A model generated the notes under the pieces. That model was given only the letters and a program-made list of their open reading frames with translations. It was not told the DNA's origin and did no database searches. A DNA stretch of 64,000 bases from Curtobacterium sp. MCBD17_032 (GTDB lineage Bacteria; Actinomycetota; Actinomycetes; Actinomycetales; Microbacteriaceae): the NCBI RefSeq assembly GCF_003234855.1, contig NZ_QKTO01000006.1, positions 62,001 to 126,000 on the forward strand, read 5' to 3'. A program made the position numbers and the translations under genes. Below, in pieces: positions 45,417 to 54,233 of this stretch. Within the stretch, counting starts at the first letter, position 1. Every line of letters starts with the position of its first letter.

Positions 45417-46256
45417 ATGGACCGTGCCGCCCTCGCCGACTTCCTGCGCCGTCGACGCGAGCTCCTGCGACCGGAGGACGTCGGGCTCGGTGCCGGCGCT
45501 CGTCGACGCACCCCGGGCCTCCGTCGTGAGGAGGTCGCCGCGCTGGTCGGCATGTCGGTCGACTACTACACGCGCCTGGAGCAGCAGCGCGGACCGCAGC
45601 CGTCCGAGCAGATGGTGGCCGCGATCGCCCGTGCCCTCCGCTGCTCCCTCGACGAGCGAGACCACCTGTTCCACCTCGCGGGGCAGAACGCGCCGGTGCG
45701 CATGCACCGCGCCGACCACGTGGACCCGGCGATCCTCCGGGTGCTCGACCGGCTGACGGACACGCCGGCGATCGTCGTCAGCCACCTGGGGGAGACCCTC
45801 GTCGAGAACCGGCTCGCCGTGGCGCTCCTCGGCACGTCGGTCGGCCTGTCGGGCAACGACCGGTACCAGGCATGGCGGTGGTTCGTCACCGGCACCGAGC
45901 TCGACCGGTACGCGCCGGAGCAGCACGAACGACTGGGGCGGGTCGTGGTGGCGTCACTGCGGGCGGCGGTCGGTCTCGCCGGACCCGGCGATCGTCGGGC
46001 GACCGAACTCGTCGCCGAACTCGAGCGGCGCAGTCCCGAGTTCGCCCGGCTGTGGGCGCTGCACGAGGTCGCCCTCCGCTGGTCGGACAACAAGACGATC
46101 ATGCAAGCCGAGCTCGGTCGCATCACCGTCGACTGCCAGGTGCTGCACACGGACGACCAGGCGCAGGCGCTCCTGCTCTTCACGGCACCGCCGGGGAGCG
46201 AGGACGCCCAGAAGCTCGAACTGCTCGGCGTCCTCGGCCAGCAGACCTTCGCCTGA
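45417..46256 (+). CDS. XRE-family regulator with MmyB-like sensor domain
   Basis: A 279-residue regulator. The N-terminal HTH reads RRRTPGLRREEVAALVGMSVDYYTRLEQQRGPQPSEQMVAAIARAL (about residues 29-74). The rest is an MmyB-like ligand-binding domain ending in LLLFTAPPGSEDAQKLELL. The RRTPGLRREEVA sequence is a hallmark of this group. It probably represses the divergent SDR gene. Fatty acids have been suggested as ligands for MmyB-type domains. Confidence 0.88.
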   Translation: MDRAALADFLRRRRELLRPEDVGLGAGARRRTPGLRREEVAALVGMSVDYYTRLEQQRGPQPSEQMVAAIARALRCSLDERDHLFHLAGQNAPVRMHRADHVDPAILRVLDRLTDTPAIVVSHLGETLVENRLAVALLGTSVGLSGNDRYQAWRWFVTGTELDRYAPEQHERLGRVVVASLRAAVGLAGPGDRRATELVAELERRSPEFARLWALHEVALRWSDNKTIMQAELGRITVDCQVLHTDDQAQALLLFTAPPGSEDAQKLELLGVLGQQTFA

Positions 46257-46321
46257 GCGGCAGCTGCAACACCGCGTCACACACCTGGCAGCCCCCACAC
46301 CTGCGTGCCTAGGGTGGGGCG

Positions 46322-47332
46322 GTGAGCACTCCGCGCGTGACCGTCATCCACGAGAACCCCGAGTGGTTCCCACCGCTCGCCGCCGCCTTCGAGGCCGAGG
46401 GCGTCCCGGTCCGGGAGCTCCTGCTGACCGAGGGCCAGATCGACCTCGGTGCCGAACCGGAGCCGGGTGTCTACTGGTCGCGGATGTCGGCGTCGAGCCA
46501 CACGCGCGGCCACGAGCACAGCAAGGAGTACACCCGCGCGGTGCTCGGCTGGCTCGAACGGGCGGGCCGCCAGGTCGTCGGCGGCAGTCACGTGCTCGAG
46601 CTCGAGGTCTCGAAGGTCGCCCAGCACGGGCTCCTGCGGCAGGCCGGGTTCGACGTGCCCCGCACCACCGCGGTGTTCGGCACGGCGACGCTCAAGCAGG
46701 CGGCCGCGGACTTCACGGGCGGCCAGGACGGCCCGTTCATCACGAAGCACAACCAGGGCGGCAAGGGCCTCGGGGTCCGCCGCTTCGACTCGCTCGCCGA
46801 GTTCGACGCCTACGTCGACAGCCCGGAGTTCGAGGAGCCGGTCGACGGCATCACGCTGTTGCAGGAGTACCTGACCGCGCGCGAGCCGTTCATCACCCGC
46901 GTCGAATTCGTGGGGGGCGAGTTCGTCTACGCCGTCCGCGTCGACACGAGTGCGGGCAGCTTCGAGCTCTGCCCCGCGGACGCGTGCGAGGTGCCGCAGG
47001 TCATCGCGGGCGCGGTGTGCGCGGTCCCCGGCACGGAGACGGCAGGAGCGCCCCCGGCGTTCAGCGTCCGGACCGAGGTGACGGCGGAGCACCCGCTCGT
47101 GCAGCAGCTCCGGACGTTCCTGGCGGACCAGCGGATCACGATCGCGGGCGTCGAGTTCATGGAGACGACCGACGGCCGGACGGTCGTCTACGACATCAAC
47201 ACGAACACGAACTACAACCCCGCCGTCGAGGAGACCGCGCCGGCCTCGGGCCCGCGGGCGATCGCCCGCTACCTCGGCAGCCTGCTCGACGCCGAGTACG
47301 CCACGGCCGCCGCACCCGCGGCGCACGCCTGA
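46322..47332 (+). CDS. RimK-like ATP-grasp ligase
   Basis: A 336-residue ATP-grasp protein. The nucleotide-binding loop region is PFITKHNQGGKGLGVRRF (about residues 139-156). Metal-binding residues fall in GVEFMETTDGRTVVYDINTNTNYNP near residues 279-303, the DxNxN pattern of carboxylate-amine ligases. It should join a carboxylate to an amine through an acyl-phosphate. GTG at 46322 has TAGGGT six bases upstream (leaderless). A terminator separates it from the flavin monooxygenase downstream, so co-function with that gene is plausible but not proven. Confidence 0.8.
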   Translation: MSTPRVTVIHENPEWFPPLAAAFEAEGVPVRELLLTEGQIDLGAEPEPGVYWSRMSASSHTRGHEHSKEYTRAVLGWLERAGRQVVGGSHVLELEVSKVAQHGLLRQAGFDVPRTTAVFGTATLKQAAADFTGGQDGPFITKHNQGGKGLGVRRFDSLAEFDAYVDSPEFEEPVDGITLLQEYLTAREPFITRVEFVGGEFVYAVRVDTSAGSFELCPADACEVPQVIAGAVCAVPGTETAGAPPAFSVRTEVTAEHPLVQQLRTFLADQRITIAGVEFMETTDGRTVVYDINTNTNYNPAVEETAPASGPRAIARYLGSLLDAEYATAAAPAAHA

Positions 47333-47376
47333 CCGGCGACGCGACGCCGTCCCACCACACCGACCGACCACCTCCC

Positions 47377-47420
47377 GGACGGGAGGCCCGGCTCGCCACC
47401 GGCACCGAGCCTCCCGTCCG
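47377..47420 (+). terminator. Intrinsic terminator after the ATP-grasp gene
   Basis: CGGACGGGAGGC (47377-47388) pairs with GCCTCCCGTCCG (47409-47420), extended by CGG/CCG after one mismatch. Both arms contain the recurring 10-mer. It lies 15 bp upstream of the monooxygenase ribosome site, so it could also act as an attenuating leader. Confidence 0.8.
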
Positions 47421-47444
47421 TCATCTCCACCAGCAAGGAACCCC

Positions 47445-48491
47445 GTGCGATTCGGATACTGGACCCCGCTCTTCGGCGGCTGGCTGCGCAACGTCGACGA
47501 CGAGCAGATGCCGGTCACGTTCGACTACGTGAAGCTCCTGGCGCAGCGCGCCGAGCGGATCGGGTTCGACCTGACGCTCGTGCCGGAGCTCAACCTCAAC
47601 GACATCAAGGGCGTCGCAGCGCCGAGCCTGGAGGCGTGGGCGCTCGCGGCGGCGATCGCGGCGACCACCGAGCGCCTCGAGATCATGGCGGCGATGCGTC
47701 CCGGGTACCACCTGCCCGCGGTGACGGCGAAGCAGGCGGCGACGATCGACGACATCTCCGGCGGCCGGTTCACCTTCAACGTCGTGAGCGCCTGGTGGGC
47801 GGAAGAGGCCCGTCAGTACGGCGGCATCTTCTCGGAGCACGACGACCGCTACAAGCGCACGGCGGAGTTCGTCGAGGTCATGAAGGGGCTGTGGCGCGAG
47901 ACGCCGTACAGCTTCTCCGGCGAGTACTACGACATCGAGAACGCCCACCTCGAGCCGAAGCCCCGCGTCACCCCGCGCATCTACGCCGGCGGTGAGAGCG
48001 AGGCCGGCAAGGCGAGCATCACGCACTACGCCGACGCCTACGTCACCCACGGCGGCACCGTCGAGGAGCTCCGCACGAAGATCGCCGAGATGCGCCGGCG
48101 CCGCGAGGACGCCGGGCTCCCGCCGTTCGAGGCGTTCGGCATGGCCGCGTACGCGATCGTGCGCGACACCGAGGAGGAAGCGCAGGCCGAGCTCGCGCGC
48201 ATCACCGACGTGCAGCACGGCAAGGCGTACGAGTCCTACCAGGACTTCATCTCGAAGTCGCAGCTCGAGCACGTGCCGTCGCTCGAGGACTACTCGGTGT
48301 CGAACCGGGGCCTGCGCCCGCAGTTCGTCGGGACGCCGGAACAGGTCGCCGCACGGATCCGCGAGTACGAGGAGGCGGGTGTGGACACCCTGCTCCTGCA
48401 GTTCTCGCCGCAGCTCGAGGAGATGGAGCGCTTCGGCGAGCAGGTCATCCCGCTCGTGCGCGCGTCCGTCCCCGCTGAGCCGGTGTCCTGA
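47445..48491 (+). CDS. LLM-class flavin-dependent monooxygenase (SsuD/SfnG-like)
   Basis: A 348-residue luciferase-like TIM-barrel enzyme using reduced FMN and oxygen. The start MRFGYWTPLFGGWL, plus ERLEIMAAMRPGYHLPAVTAKQAATIDDISGGRFTFNVVSAWW, match the alkanesulfonate/dimethylsulfone monooxygenase subgroup, which frees sulfite or sulfinate from organosulfur compounds. The GTG start has AAGGAA four bases upstream. It overlaps metY by one base, so the pair probably salvages sulfur into homocysteine. No flavin reductase is beside it. Confidence 0.85.
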   Translation: MRFGYWTPLFGGWLRNVDDEQMPVTFDYVKLLAQRAERIGFDLTLVPELNLNDIKGVAAPSLEAWALAAAIAATTERLEIMAAMRPGYHLPAVTAKQAATIDDISGGRFTFNVVSAWWAEEARQYGGIFSEHDDRYKRTAEFVEVMKGLWRETPYSFSGEYYDIENAHLEPKPRVTPRIYAGGESEAGKASITHYADAYVTHGGTVEELRTKIAEMRRRREDAGLPPFEAFGMAAYAIVRDTEEEAQAELARITDVQHGKAYESYQDFISKSQLEHVPSLEDYSVSNRGLRPQFVGTPEQVAARIREYEEAGVDTLLLQFSPQLEEMERFGEQVIPLVRASVPAEPVS

Positions 48492-49789
48492 TGGCTGCCG
48501 AGGACGACTGGGCGTTCGAGACCCGGCAGATCCGCGCCGGGTTCAAGGCCGACCCGGGCTTCGGCGGGAACGTGCCGCCGATCGCGCAGACCGCGGCGTT
48601 CGTCTACCCGTCGGGTGAGGACGCGGCCGACCGGTTCCTGCTCAACGCCCCCGGGCACACGTACTCGCGGGTGAACAACCCGTCGGCCGCTGCGCTCGAG
48701 CGGCGCATCGCCGACCTGGAGGGCGGGGTCGCCGCGCTCGCGCTCGCGTCGGGGCAGGCGGCCACGTCGCTCGCCGTGCTCGGGCTCGCCCGCGCCGGCG
48801 ACCACGTCGTGTCGAGCGCTTCGCTCTACGGGGCGACGTACACGCTCTTCGCGTCGACGCTCCGTGATCTCGGCATCACGTTCACGTTCGTGCAGGACCC
48901 GACGGACCTGGACGAGTGGGCCGCCGCCGTCCGTCCCGAGACCCGCGCGTTCTTCGGGGAGTCGATCCCGAACCCGCGCGGGGACGTCCTCGACTTCGCC
49001 GGGGTGGCGGGGGTCGCGCACGAGGCCGGCGTGCCGCTCATCGTCGACAACACCATCGCGACGCCGTACCTGGTCCGACCGATCGAGCACGGCGCGGACA
49101 TCGTCGTGCACTCCGCGACGAAGTACCTCGCCGGGCACGGAAGCGCCATCGCCGGACTCATCGTCGACAGCGGCAACTTCGACTGGGCCGCACACCCCGA
49201 GAAGTACCCGCAGCTGACCACGACCGAGCACTCGGGCTTCTCGGGTACGAACTTCGCGGAGAAGTTCGGTCGCCGGGCGTTCATCCAGCGCACCCGCTCG
49301 AAGCTGTCCGCCGACCTCGGTCCCGCGATCGCCCCGTTCAACGCCTTCCTCGTCCTGCAGGGCATCCAGACGCTGTCCCTCCGCATGGACCGGCACGTGT
49401 CGAACGCCGCGACGGTGGCGTCCTGGCTCGATCCGCACGACCAGGTCGAGCACGTGCACTACGCCGGCCTGCCGGGCTCACCGTGGCACCACCTGCAGCA
49501 GCGGTACGTGCCGAAGGGGCCGTCGAGCGTCCTCGCGTTCGACCTGGCCGGCGGGGTCGAGGCCGGGCGGCGCTTCGTGGCCGCGCTCGAGCTCTTCGAC
49601 CACGTGTCGAACATCGGCGACGTCCGCTCCCTCGTCGTGCACCCGGCCTCGACCACGCACGTGCAGATGACCCCGTCCGAGCGGGCCGCGGCGGGCGTCG
49701 GCGAGGGGCTCATCCGGCTGTCGATCGGCCTGGAACACGTCGACGACGTCATCGCGGACCTGGAGCGCGGCTTCGCCGCTGCGGCGTAG
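48491..49789 (+). CDS. metY: O-acetylhomoserine aminocarboxypropyltransferase/sulfhydrylase
   Basis: A 432-residue PLP enzyme of the Cys/Met metabolism family that makes homocysteine from O-acetylhomoserine and sulfide (EC 2.5.1.49). FETRQIRAGFKADPGFGGNVPPIAQTAAFVYPS opens it; YSRVNNPSAAALERRIADLEGG and VHSATKYLAGHGSAIAGLIVDSG contain the PLP-binding Lys (SATKY). Length favours MetY over MetB. The start overlaps the monooxygenase stop by one base. Confidence 0.9.
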   Translation: MAAEDDWAFETRQIRAGFKADPGFGGNVPPIAQTAAFVYPSGEDAADRFLLNAPGHTYSRVNNPSAAALERRIADLEGGVAALALASGQAATSLAVLGLARAGDHVVSSASLYGATYTLFASTLRDLGITFTFVQDPTDLDEWAAAVRPETRAFFGESIPNPRGDVLDFAGVAGVAHEAGVPLIVDNTIATPYLVRPIEHGADIVVHSATKYLAGHGSAIAGLIVDSGNFDWAAHPEKYPQLTTTEHSGFSGTNFAEKFGRRAFIQRTRSKLSADLGPAIAPFNAFLVLQGIQTLSLRMDRHVSNAATVASWLDPHDQVEHVHYAGLPGSPWHHLQQRYVPKGPSSVLAFDLAGGVEAGRRFVAALELFDHVSNIGDVRSLVVHPASTTHVQMTPSERAAAGVGEGLIRLSIGLEHVDDVIADLERGFAAAA

Positions 49790-49795
49790 CCGTCC

Positions 49796-49835
49796 GACGG
49801 GAGGCCCGTGGCACCGCCGCCACGGGCCTCCCGTC
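49796..49835 (+). terminator. Intrinsic terminator after metY
   Basis: A 17-bp perfect stem (49796-49812 and 49819-49835) with loop ACCGCC, seven bases after the metY stop. Both arms hold the GACGGGAGGC 10-mer. Confidence 0.9.
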
Positions 49836-49915
49836 CGACGTGCCTGCGGGACGCGCGGATCGCCCGGGGTGCCCGCTCGGCGGGTGCACCGTCGGGACGG
49901 GGATAGGTTGGTCGC

Positions 49916-50848
49916 ATGACGTCGACGCCCGCTCCGGACCGGGTGCGGACCCGCGCGCCGGGCAAGATCAACGTCCACCTGTCGGTCGGCGCCCTGCAGG
50001 ACGACGGGTACCACGACGTCGCCACCGCGTACCAGGCGGTGTCCCTGTACGAGGACGTCACCGCCGAACGCGCCGACGACTTCTCCGTCCGCTTCACCGG
50101 GCCGATCGACACGTCCACGGTGCCGACCGACGACACGAACCTCGCGCTCCGGGCCGCCCGCCTCGTCGCCCGCTCCGCCGGACACCGCGGCGGGGTGCAC
50201 CTGACGATCGACAAGCAGGTGCCGGTCGCCGGCGGGATGGGCGGTGGATCGGCCGACGCCGCCGCGACGCTGCTGGCGGTCGACACGCTCTGGGGCACCG
50301 GCCTCGGTCGCGACGAACTGCTGCGCCTCGCCGCCGAGCTCGGGGCCGACGTGCCGTTCGCCTTCGTGGGTGGGACCGCCGTCGGGACCGGGCGTGGTGA
50401 CGAGCTCAGCCCGGCGCTCGCCAAGGGGGAGTTCCACTGGGTCCTCGCGCTGAGCGAGACCGGACTGTCGACGCCGTCGGTGTACCGCGCGCTCGACGAG
50501 CACCGGGAGCGCTACCGGGCGGACATCTCCCCGGCGCCGCGGACCCCGGTCGTCGAGGCGCACGTGCTCCAGGCGCTCCGCGCGGGGGACGCCGAGCTCC
50601 TCGCCGAGAACCTGCACAACGACCTGCAGGCCCCGGCCATGCGCCTGCAGCCGGGCCTCGCCGACACGCTCGAACTCGGGGAGCGCTCCGGCGCCCTGGC
50701 CGGACTCGTGTCCGGCAGCGGTCCGACGGTGGCCTTCCTGGTGCCGGACCGGGACGCGGCGCTCGAGGTGCAGGTCGCGCTGAGCGCCTCCGGACTCGTC
50801 GCACTGCGGGCGACCGGGCCCGTGCACGGCGCCCGCGTCCTGCACTGA
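49916..50848 (+). CDS. ispE: 4-diphosphocytidyl-2-C-methyl-D-erythritol kinase
   Basis: A 310-residue GHMP kinase of the MEP isoprenoid pathway. [12 protein letters not shown] at the start, [17 protein letters not shown] (ATP-binding GHMP motif) near residues 102-118, and [14 protein letters not shown] near the end are diagnostic. TAGGTT lies six bases before ATG, so it is probably leaderless. In related genomes it commonly follows rsmA; here an accessory block intervenes. Confidence 0.93.
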   Translation: MTSTPAPDRVRTRAPGKINVHLSVGALQDDGYHDVATAYQAVSLYEDVTAERADDFSVRFTGPIDTSTVPTDDTNLALRAARLVARSAGHRGGVHLTIDKQVPVAGGMGGGSADAAATLLAVDTLWGTGLGRDELLRLAAELGADVPFAFVGGTAVGTGRGDELSPALAKGEFHWVLALSETGLSTPSVYRALDEHRERYRADISPAPRTPVVEAHVLQALRAGDAELLAENLHNDLQAPAMRLQPGLADTLELGERSGALAGLVSGSGPTVAFLVPDRDAALEVQVALSASGLVALRATGPVHGARVLH

Positions 50849-50860
50849 CACGCTGCCCGT

Positions 50861-50911
50861 CCCACGCGGGCGGGGTCCCCACGCGGGCGGGATCCCCACG
50901 CGGGCGGGGTC
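50861..50911. repeat. Three tandem 17-bp units
   Basis: CCCACGCGGGCGGGGTC begins at 50861, 50878 and 50895; unit 2 has one change (A for G). It sits in the 68-bp gap between the convergent ispE and glycosyltransferase genes. CCCACG/CGGGCGGG arms could form weak hairpins. Confidence 0.85.
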
Positions 50912-50916
50912 CGGGG

Positions 50917-52575
50917 TCAGGAGCGGACGAACTCCGTCATGATGACCTTGCCGGTCTGCCAGTTGTGCGCGACGTGGAAGCCCTGCTCCTCGAGCACCGC
51001 CTTGACCTCCGGCCGGATCGTGCGGGAGGTGCCGCCGACGTACCAGACGGTGTCGATGTCGCCGAGGCGGGACGGGATCGTCGTCGCGAGGTCGCCGTTC
51101 GTGTTCCAGAGGACGCCTTCCTCGGCACCGTCGGTCGCGACGCCCAGGTCGGTGAGGCCGGAGAACGCGTCCGGGTAGGACACCCGGATGATCTCGGCGG
51201 TCGCCGTCGGGTGGCGGTACACGCTGCCGAACACGACGCCCTCGTTGGCGCTCGGGCGGACGGACCGCTCGGCGCTGATGATCGAGGCGGCGTGCGCCCA
51301 GGTCGATTCCTGCTTCGCCTGCGGACCCTTGACGGTGACGGCCGTGGGGACCGACAGGACCACGAGCACCGCGAGCGCGGCGGCGAGCAGCGCCCTGGGT
51401 CGGACCGCGGTGAGTGCGAGGGCGACGAGGAGCGCCACGAACGGCAGGCTCAGGGTCGCGTACTTCGGCGAGTACAGGCGCTCGCCGAGGGCCGTCGCGA
51501 CGAGGAGGACGGCGGTCGGGACGACCACGAGCGGCAGGGCCACCCGCACGGTCTGCGCCCGGAACAGTGCACGCGCGGACGGCACCCGGCGGTGCACCTG
51601 CACGAGCGCGAGCCCGACGCCGACGACCATGAGGGACCAGATGACGGCCGCGTACGGGTCGGACGCGCCGAACCAGGCGGTCGACCACACCTGCCCGAGG
51701 GTGTCGCGGCTGATGTCCTTGATCCAGCCGACCTGCTTCGCCTGCGAGGACACGACGACCACGAACGGCGCGACCACGGCGGCAGCGATGCCGGCGGCGA
51801 CGGCCCAACCCACCAGCACACGGCCGGGAACGAGCGCCGCCCCGGGCGTGCGGCCGTCCCGGGTGACGACGGCGGCCCGCAGGGCGTGCCGCTCGGCCAG
51901 CAGGGTCCAGGCGAGCGCGACGGCGTGGGCGAGGACCGCGAGCGCCAGGTACACGTTGAGGAGCACCGCGACGACGGCGAGCACCCCGTAGGCGGTCCAC
52001 CACCCGGCGGCCCGGGGTGCTCCGGACCGGGTGCGGCGCAGGGCCGAGACGCCGACGAGTGTCAGACAGACCGACAGCGTCGTGATGGTGGCGTAGGGAC
52101 GGCCCTCGGTACCCGCCCACTGCACACGGGGGAGGAGCAGGAAGACGATGCCCGCCGTGATCCCGAGCCGACGTCCGCCGAGGCGCCGACCGAGCGCGAC
52201 GACGGTGCCCGCCGCCACCCCGATCGCGAGGGCACTCGGCAGGCGCAGCGTGAACGGGGTGTACCCGACGAGCCAGAACCAGACGTGCATCAGGGCGTAG
52301 TACAGGCCGTGCACCGCGTCGACGGTGTGCAGTTCTGCCCAGAGCTCGGGCCAGGACCGCTGCGCGCTCGTGACGGTCGCCGCCTCGTCGTACCAGAGGG
52401 ACGGGACCCACGAGAAGGCGGCTGCGACGACGACGCCCGCGGCGCCGATGGTGAGCTCCGGCACCCGGACCGCTGCCGTCACGACCGAGGACACGGCCCC
52501 GCGGACGCCGGCGCGCACCGGTACCCGGCGGACCGCGTGCGGGACGCCGATGCTGCCGGTACGGGGGGAACTCAC
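50917..52575 (-). CDS. GT39-like integral membrane glycosyltransferase
   Basis: A 552-residue multi-pass protein with about 11 helices and a C-terminal soluble domain (from about residue 410). The N-terminal external loop has LWYDEAATVTSAQRSW, with the acidic DE pair of polyprenyl-phosphate-sugar glycosyltransferases. GRRLGGRRLGITAGIVFLLLPRVQWAGTEGRPY is typical of the actinobacterial mannosyl/arabinosyl-type family. It probably glycosylates cell-envelope polymers. GTG at 52575 is supported by TACCGT seven bases upstream. Confidence 0.82.
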   Translation of the reverse strand: MSSPRTGSIGVPHAVRRVPVRAGVRGAVSSVVTAAVRVPELTIGAAGVVVAAAFSWVPSLWYDEAATVTSAQRSWPELWAELHTVDAVHGLYYALMHVWFWLVGYTPFTLRLPSALAIGVAAGTVVALGRRLGGRRLGITAGIVFLLLPRVQWAGTEGRPYATITTLSVCLTLVGVSALRRTRSGAPRAAGWWTAYGVLAVVAVLLNVYLALAVLAHAVALAWTLLAERHALRAAVVTRDGRTPGAALVPGRVLVGWAVAAGIAAAVVAPFVVVVSSQAKQVGWIKDISRDTLGQVWSTAWFGASDPYAAVIWSLMVVGVGLALVQVHRRVPSARALFRAQTVRVALPLVVVPTAVLLVATALGERLYSPKYATLSLPFVALLVALALTAVRPRALLAAALAVLVVLSVPTAVTVKGPQAKQESTWAHAASIISAERSVRPSANEGVVFGSVYRHPTATAEIIRVSYPDAFSGLTDLGVATDGAEEGVLWNTNGDLATTIPSRLGDIDTVWYVGGTSRTIRPEVKAVLEEQGFHVAHNWQTGKVIMTEFVRS

Positions 52576-52683
52576 GCCCAGCACGGTACCGAGCGCCGCT
52601 GGACGGGAACCCGGTGCCGCGCCTCCCGGAGCGGTGAGTGTCCACAAGTCGTGGCGGGTCGTTCCCCGGTTAGGGTCGTCGTC

Positions 52684-53094
52684 ATGACGCAGCTCCGGAT
52701 CCGTGACGCCGCGACCTACCTCGGCATCAGCGACGACACCGTCCGGCGGCTCGTCGAGGGCGGCACGTTCACCCGGGCGACCGATCCCGCCGGCAGGTCG
52801 GTGGTCGACGGGCGGGAACTCGCCGAGTACGCCTCGTCGCGCGGCGACCAGCTCGCCGACCCGTCCGGCGTCCGGAGTTCCGCACGCAACCGCTTCGTCG
52901 GCATCGTGACGGACCTGGTCGTCGACACGGTGATGGCCCAGGTCGAGCTGCAGTGCGGTCCGCACCGGTTGGTGTCCCTGATGAGCGCGGAGGCGGTCCG
53001 CGAGCTCGGGATCGAGGTCGGGTCCGTCGCGGTCGCCTCGGTCAAGGCCACCATGGTGACGGTCGAGGCGGCGAGCGGGGAGGCGGACGCGTGA
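52684..53094 (+). CDS. Molybdate-binding HTH/TOBE (MopI-like) protein
   Basis: A 136-residue protein. Residues 1-55 are a MerR/excisionase-like HTH (LRIRDAATYLGISDDTVRRLVEGG), and residues 65-130 a single Mop/TOBE domain (SARNRFVGIVTDLVVDTVMAQVELQCGPHRLVSLMS) that binds molybdate. TAGGGT seven bases before ATG suggests a leaderless message. It overlaps the MoeB-like gene (GTGA). It may sense or store molybdate and regulate the mod genes downstream. Confidence 0.88.
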   Translation: MTQLRIRDAATYLGISDDTVRRLVEGGTFTRATDPAGRSVVDGRELAEYASSRGDQLADPSGVRSSARNRFVGIVTDLVVDTVMAQVELQCGPHRLVSLMSAEAVRELGIEVGSVAVASVKATMVTVEAASGEADA

Positions 53095-54167
53095 GCACGA
53101 CACCGGACACGAGCACGCCCGTCAGCACCGCGCGCCGCCGCCTCGGCTCGCGGACGGCGGCGCTCGCCGGTGCGGGACCGGACGTCCTCGAACGTCTCGC
53201 GCGCGCCCGGGTGCTCGTCGTCGGCGCCGGTGGGCTCGGCGCTCCCGTGGTCGCGTACCTGGCCGGCAGCGGGCTCGGACGACTGACGATCGTGGACGAC
53301 GACGTCGTGGACGGCTCGAACCTGGCCCGGCAGACGCTGTTCACCGGCGCCGACGTCGGGCACGCGAAGGCCGAGGTCGCGGCCGCACGGGCCCGCGCCG
53401 TCGACCCCGAGCTCGACGTCGTCGCGGTCACCGGGCGGTTCCGCCCCGAGCACGTCGCCGGGCACGACGTCGTGGTGGACGCCGCCGACGCCGTCGACGT
53501 CACCCGGGCGGTGTCCGACGCGTGTGCGCCGCTCGGGATCCCGTTCGTCTGGGGCACCGTGCTGTCCTGGGACGGACAGGTCTCGGTCTTCCGCGACGCC
53601 GGGCCGGACGGCGTCGACTTCCACGACCTGCACCCGGAGGTCCTGCCCGACGAGGGGTCCTGCGCGGTCGACGGGGTCCTCCCGGCACTGTGCGGCGCGG
53701 TCGGGTCGGTGATGGCCGCGCAGGTGACGGCCCTCGTGGCCGGCCTCGGTGAGCCGCTGCTCGGGCGGCTCCTCACGGTCGACGCCCGACGGTGGCGGTG
53801 GACCGAGAGCCCCGTCCGGCGCGGGCCGGCGTCGCGACGGCCGACGGGCCTCCCGGTCGGGACGGCGGACGGTGCGGACGCAACCCGGCCGTCGCGGATC
53901 GCCCCCGCCGCGCTCGCCGCCCGTCTGGCCGACGCCGCGGACCGGGTGACGGTCGTCGACGTGCGCACCCCGGCGGAGTGGGCGACGGGCGTGATCGCCG
54001 GGTCGGTGCACCCGGACGCGGTCCCGGCCGACGCGGAGGTCGTGGTCACCTGCGCCCGCGGTCCTCGCGCCGACGCCTGGGCGCGGACCGCCGGGCGTCC
54101 CGTGACCGTCCTCGACGGCGGCGTCGACGCGTGGCGGAGAGAGGGTCTCCCGCTCACGCCCGTGTGA
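53091..54167 (+). CDS. moeB: MoeB/ThiF-type adenylyltransferase with rhodanese domain
   Basis: A 358-residue E1-like enzyme. VLVVGAGGLGAPVVAYLAGSGLGRLTIVDDD (about residues 42-72) binds ATP, and NLARQTLF is the conserved Arg motif. The C-terminal rhodanese domain (residues about 270-358) keeps its catalytic Cys in VVVTCARGPRADAW. It adenylates and thiolates the C-terminal GG of MoaD for molybdopterin synthesis. The second zinc-binding CxxC of MoeB is not evident. MoaD is encoded 3 kb downstream on the other strand. Confidence 0.87.
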   Translation: MSTTPDTSTPVSTARRRLGSRTAALAGAGPDVLERLARARVLVVGAGGLGAPVVAYLAGSGLGRLTIVDDDVVDGSNLARQTLFTGADVGHAKAEVAAARARAVDPELDVVAVTGRFRPEHVAGHDVVVDAADAVDVTRAVSDACAPLGIPFVWGTVLSWDGQVSVFRDAGPDGVDFHDLHPEVLPDEGSCAVDGVLPALCGAVGSVMAAQVTALVAGLGEPLLGRLLTVDARRWRWTESPVRRGPASRRPTGLPVGTADGADATRPSRIAPAALAARLADAADRVTVVDVRTPAEWATGVIAGSVHPDAVPADAEVVVTCARGPRADAWARTAGRPVTVLDGGVDAWRREGLPLTPV

Positions 54168-54233
54168 GGTGCCGGCCGCGGTTGCGGATAGGATCCCCAT
54201 CGGGAGCCGCATCTGCGGCAGAGCGGAGGGGCG

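Noticed and set aside
43967..49915. Genomic island or integrated element between rsmA and ispE
   Set aside because: No integrase, transposase, tRNA or flanking direct repeat was seen, and base composition looks like the rest of the window.
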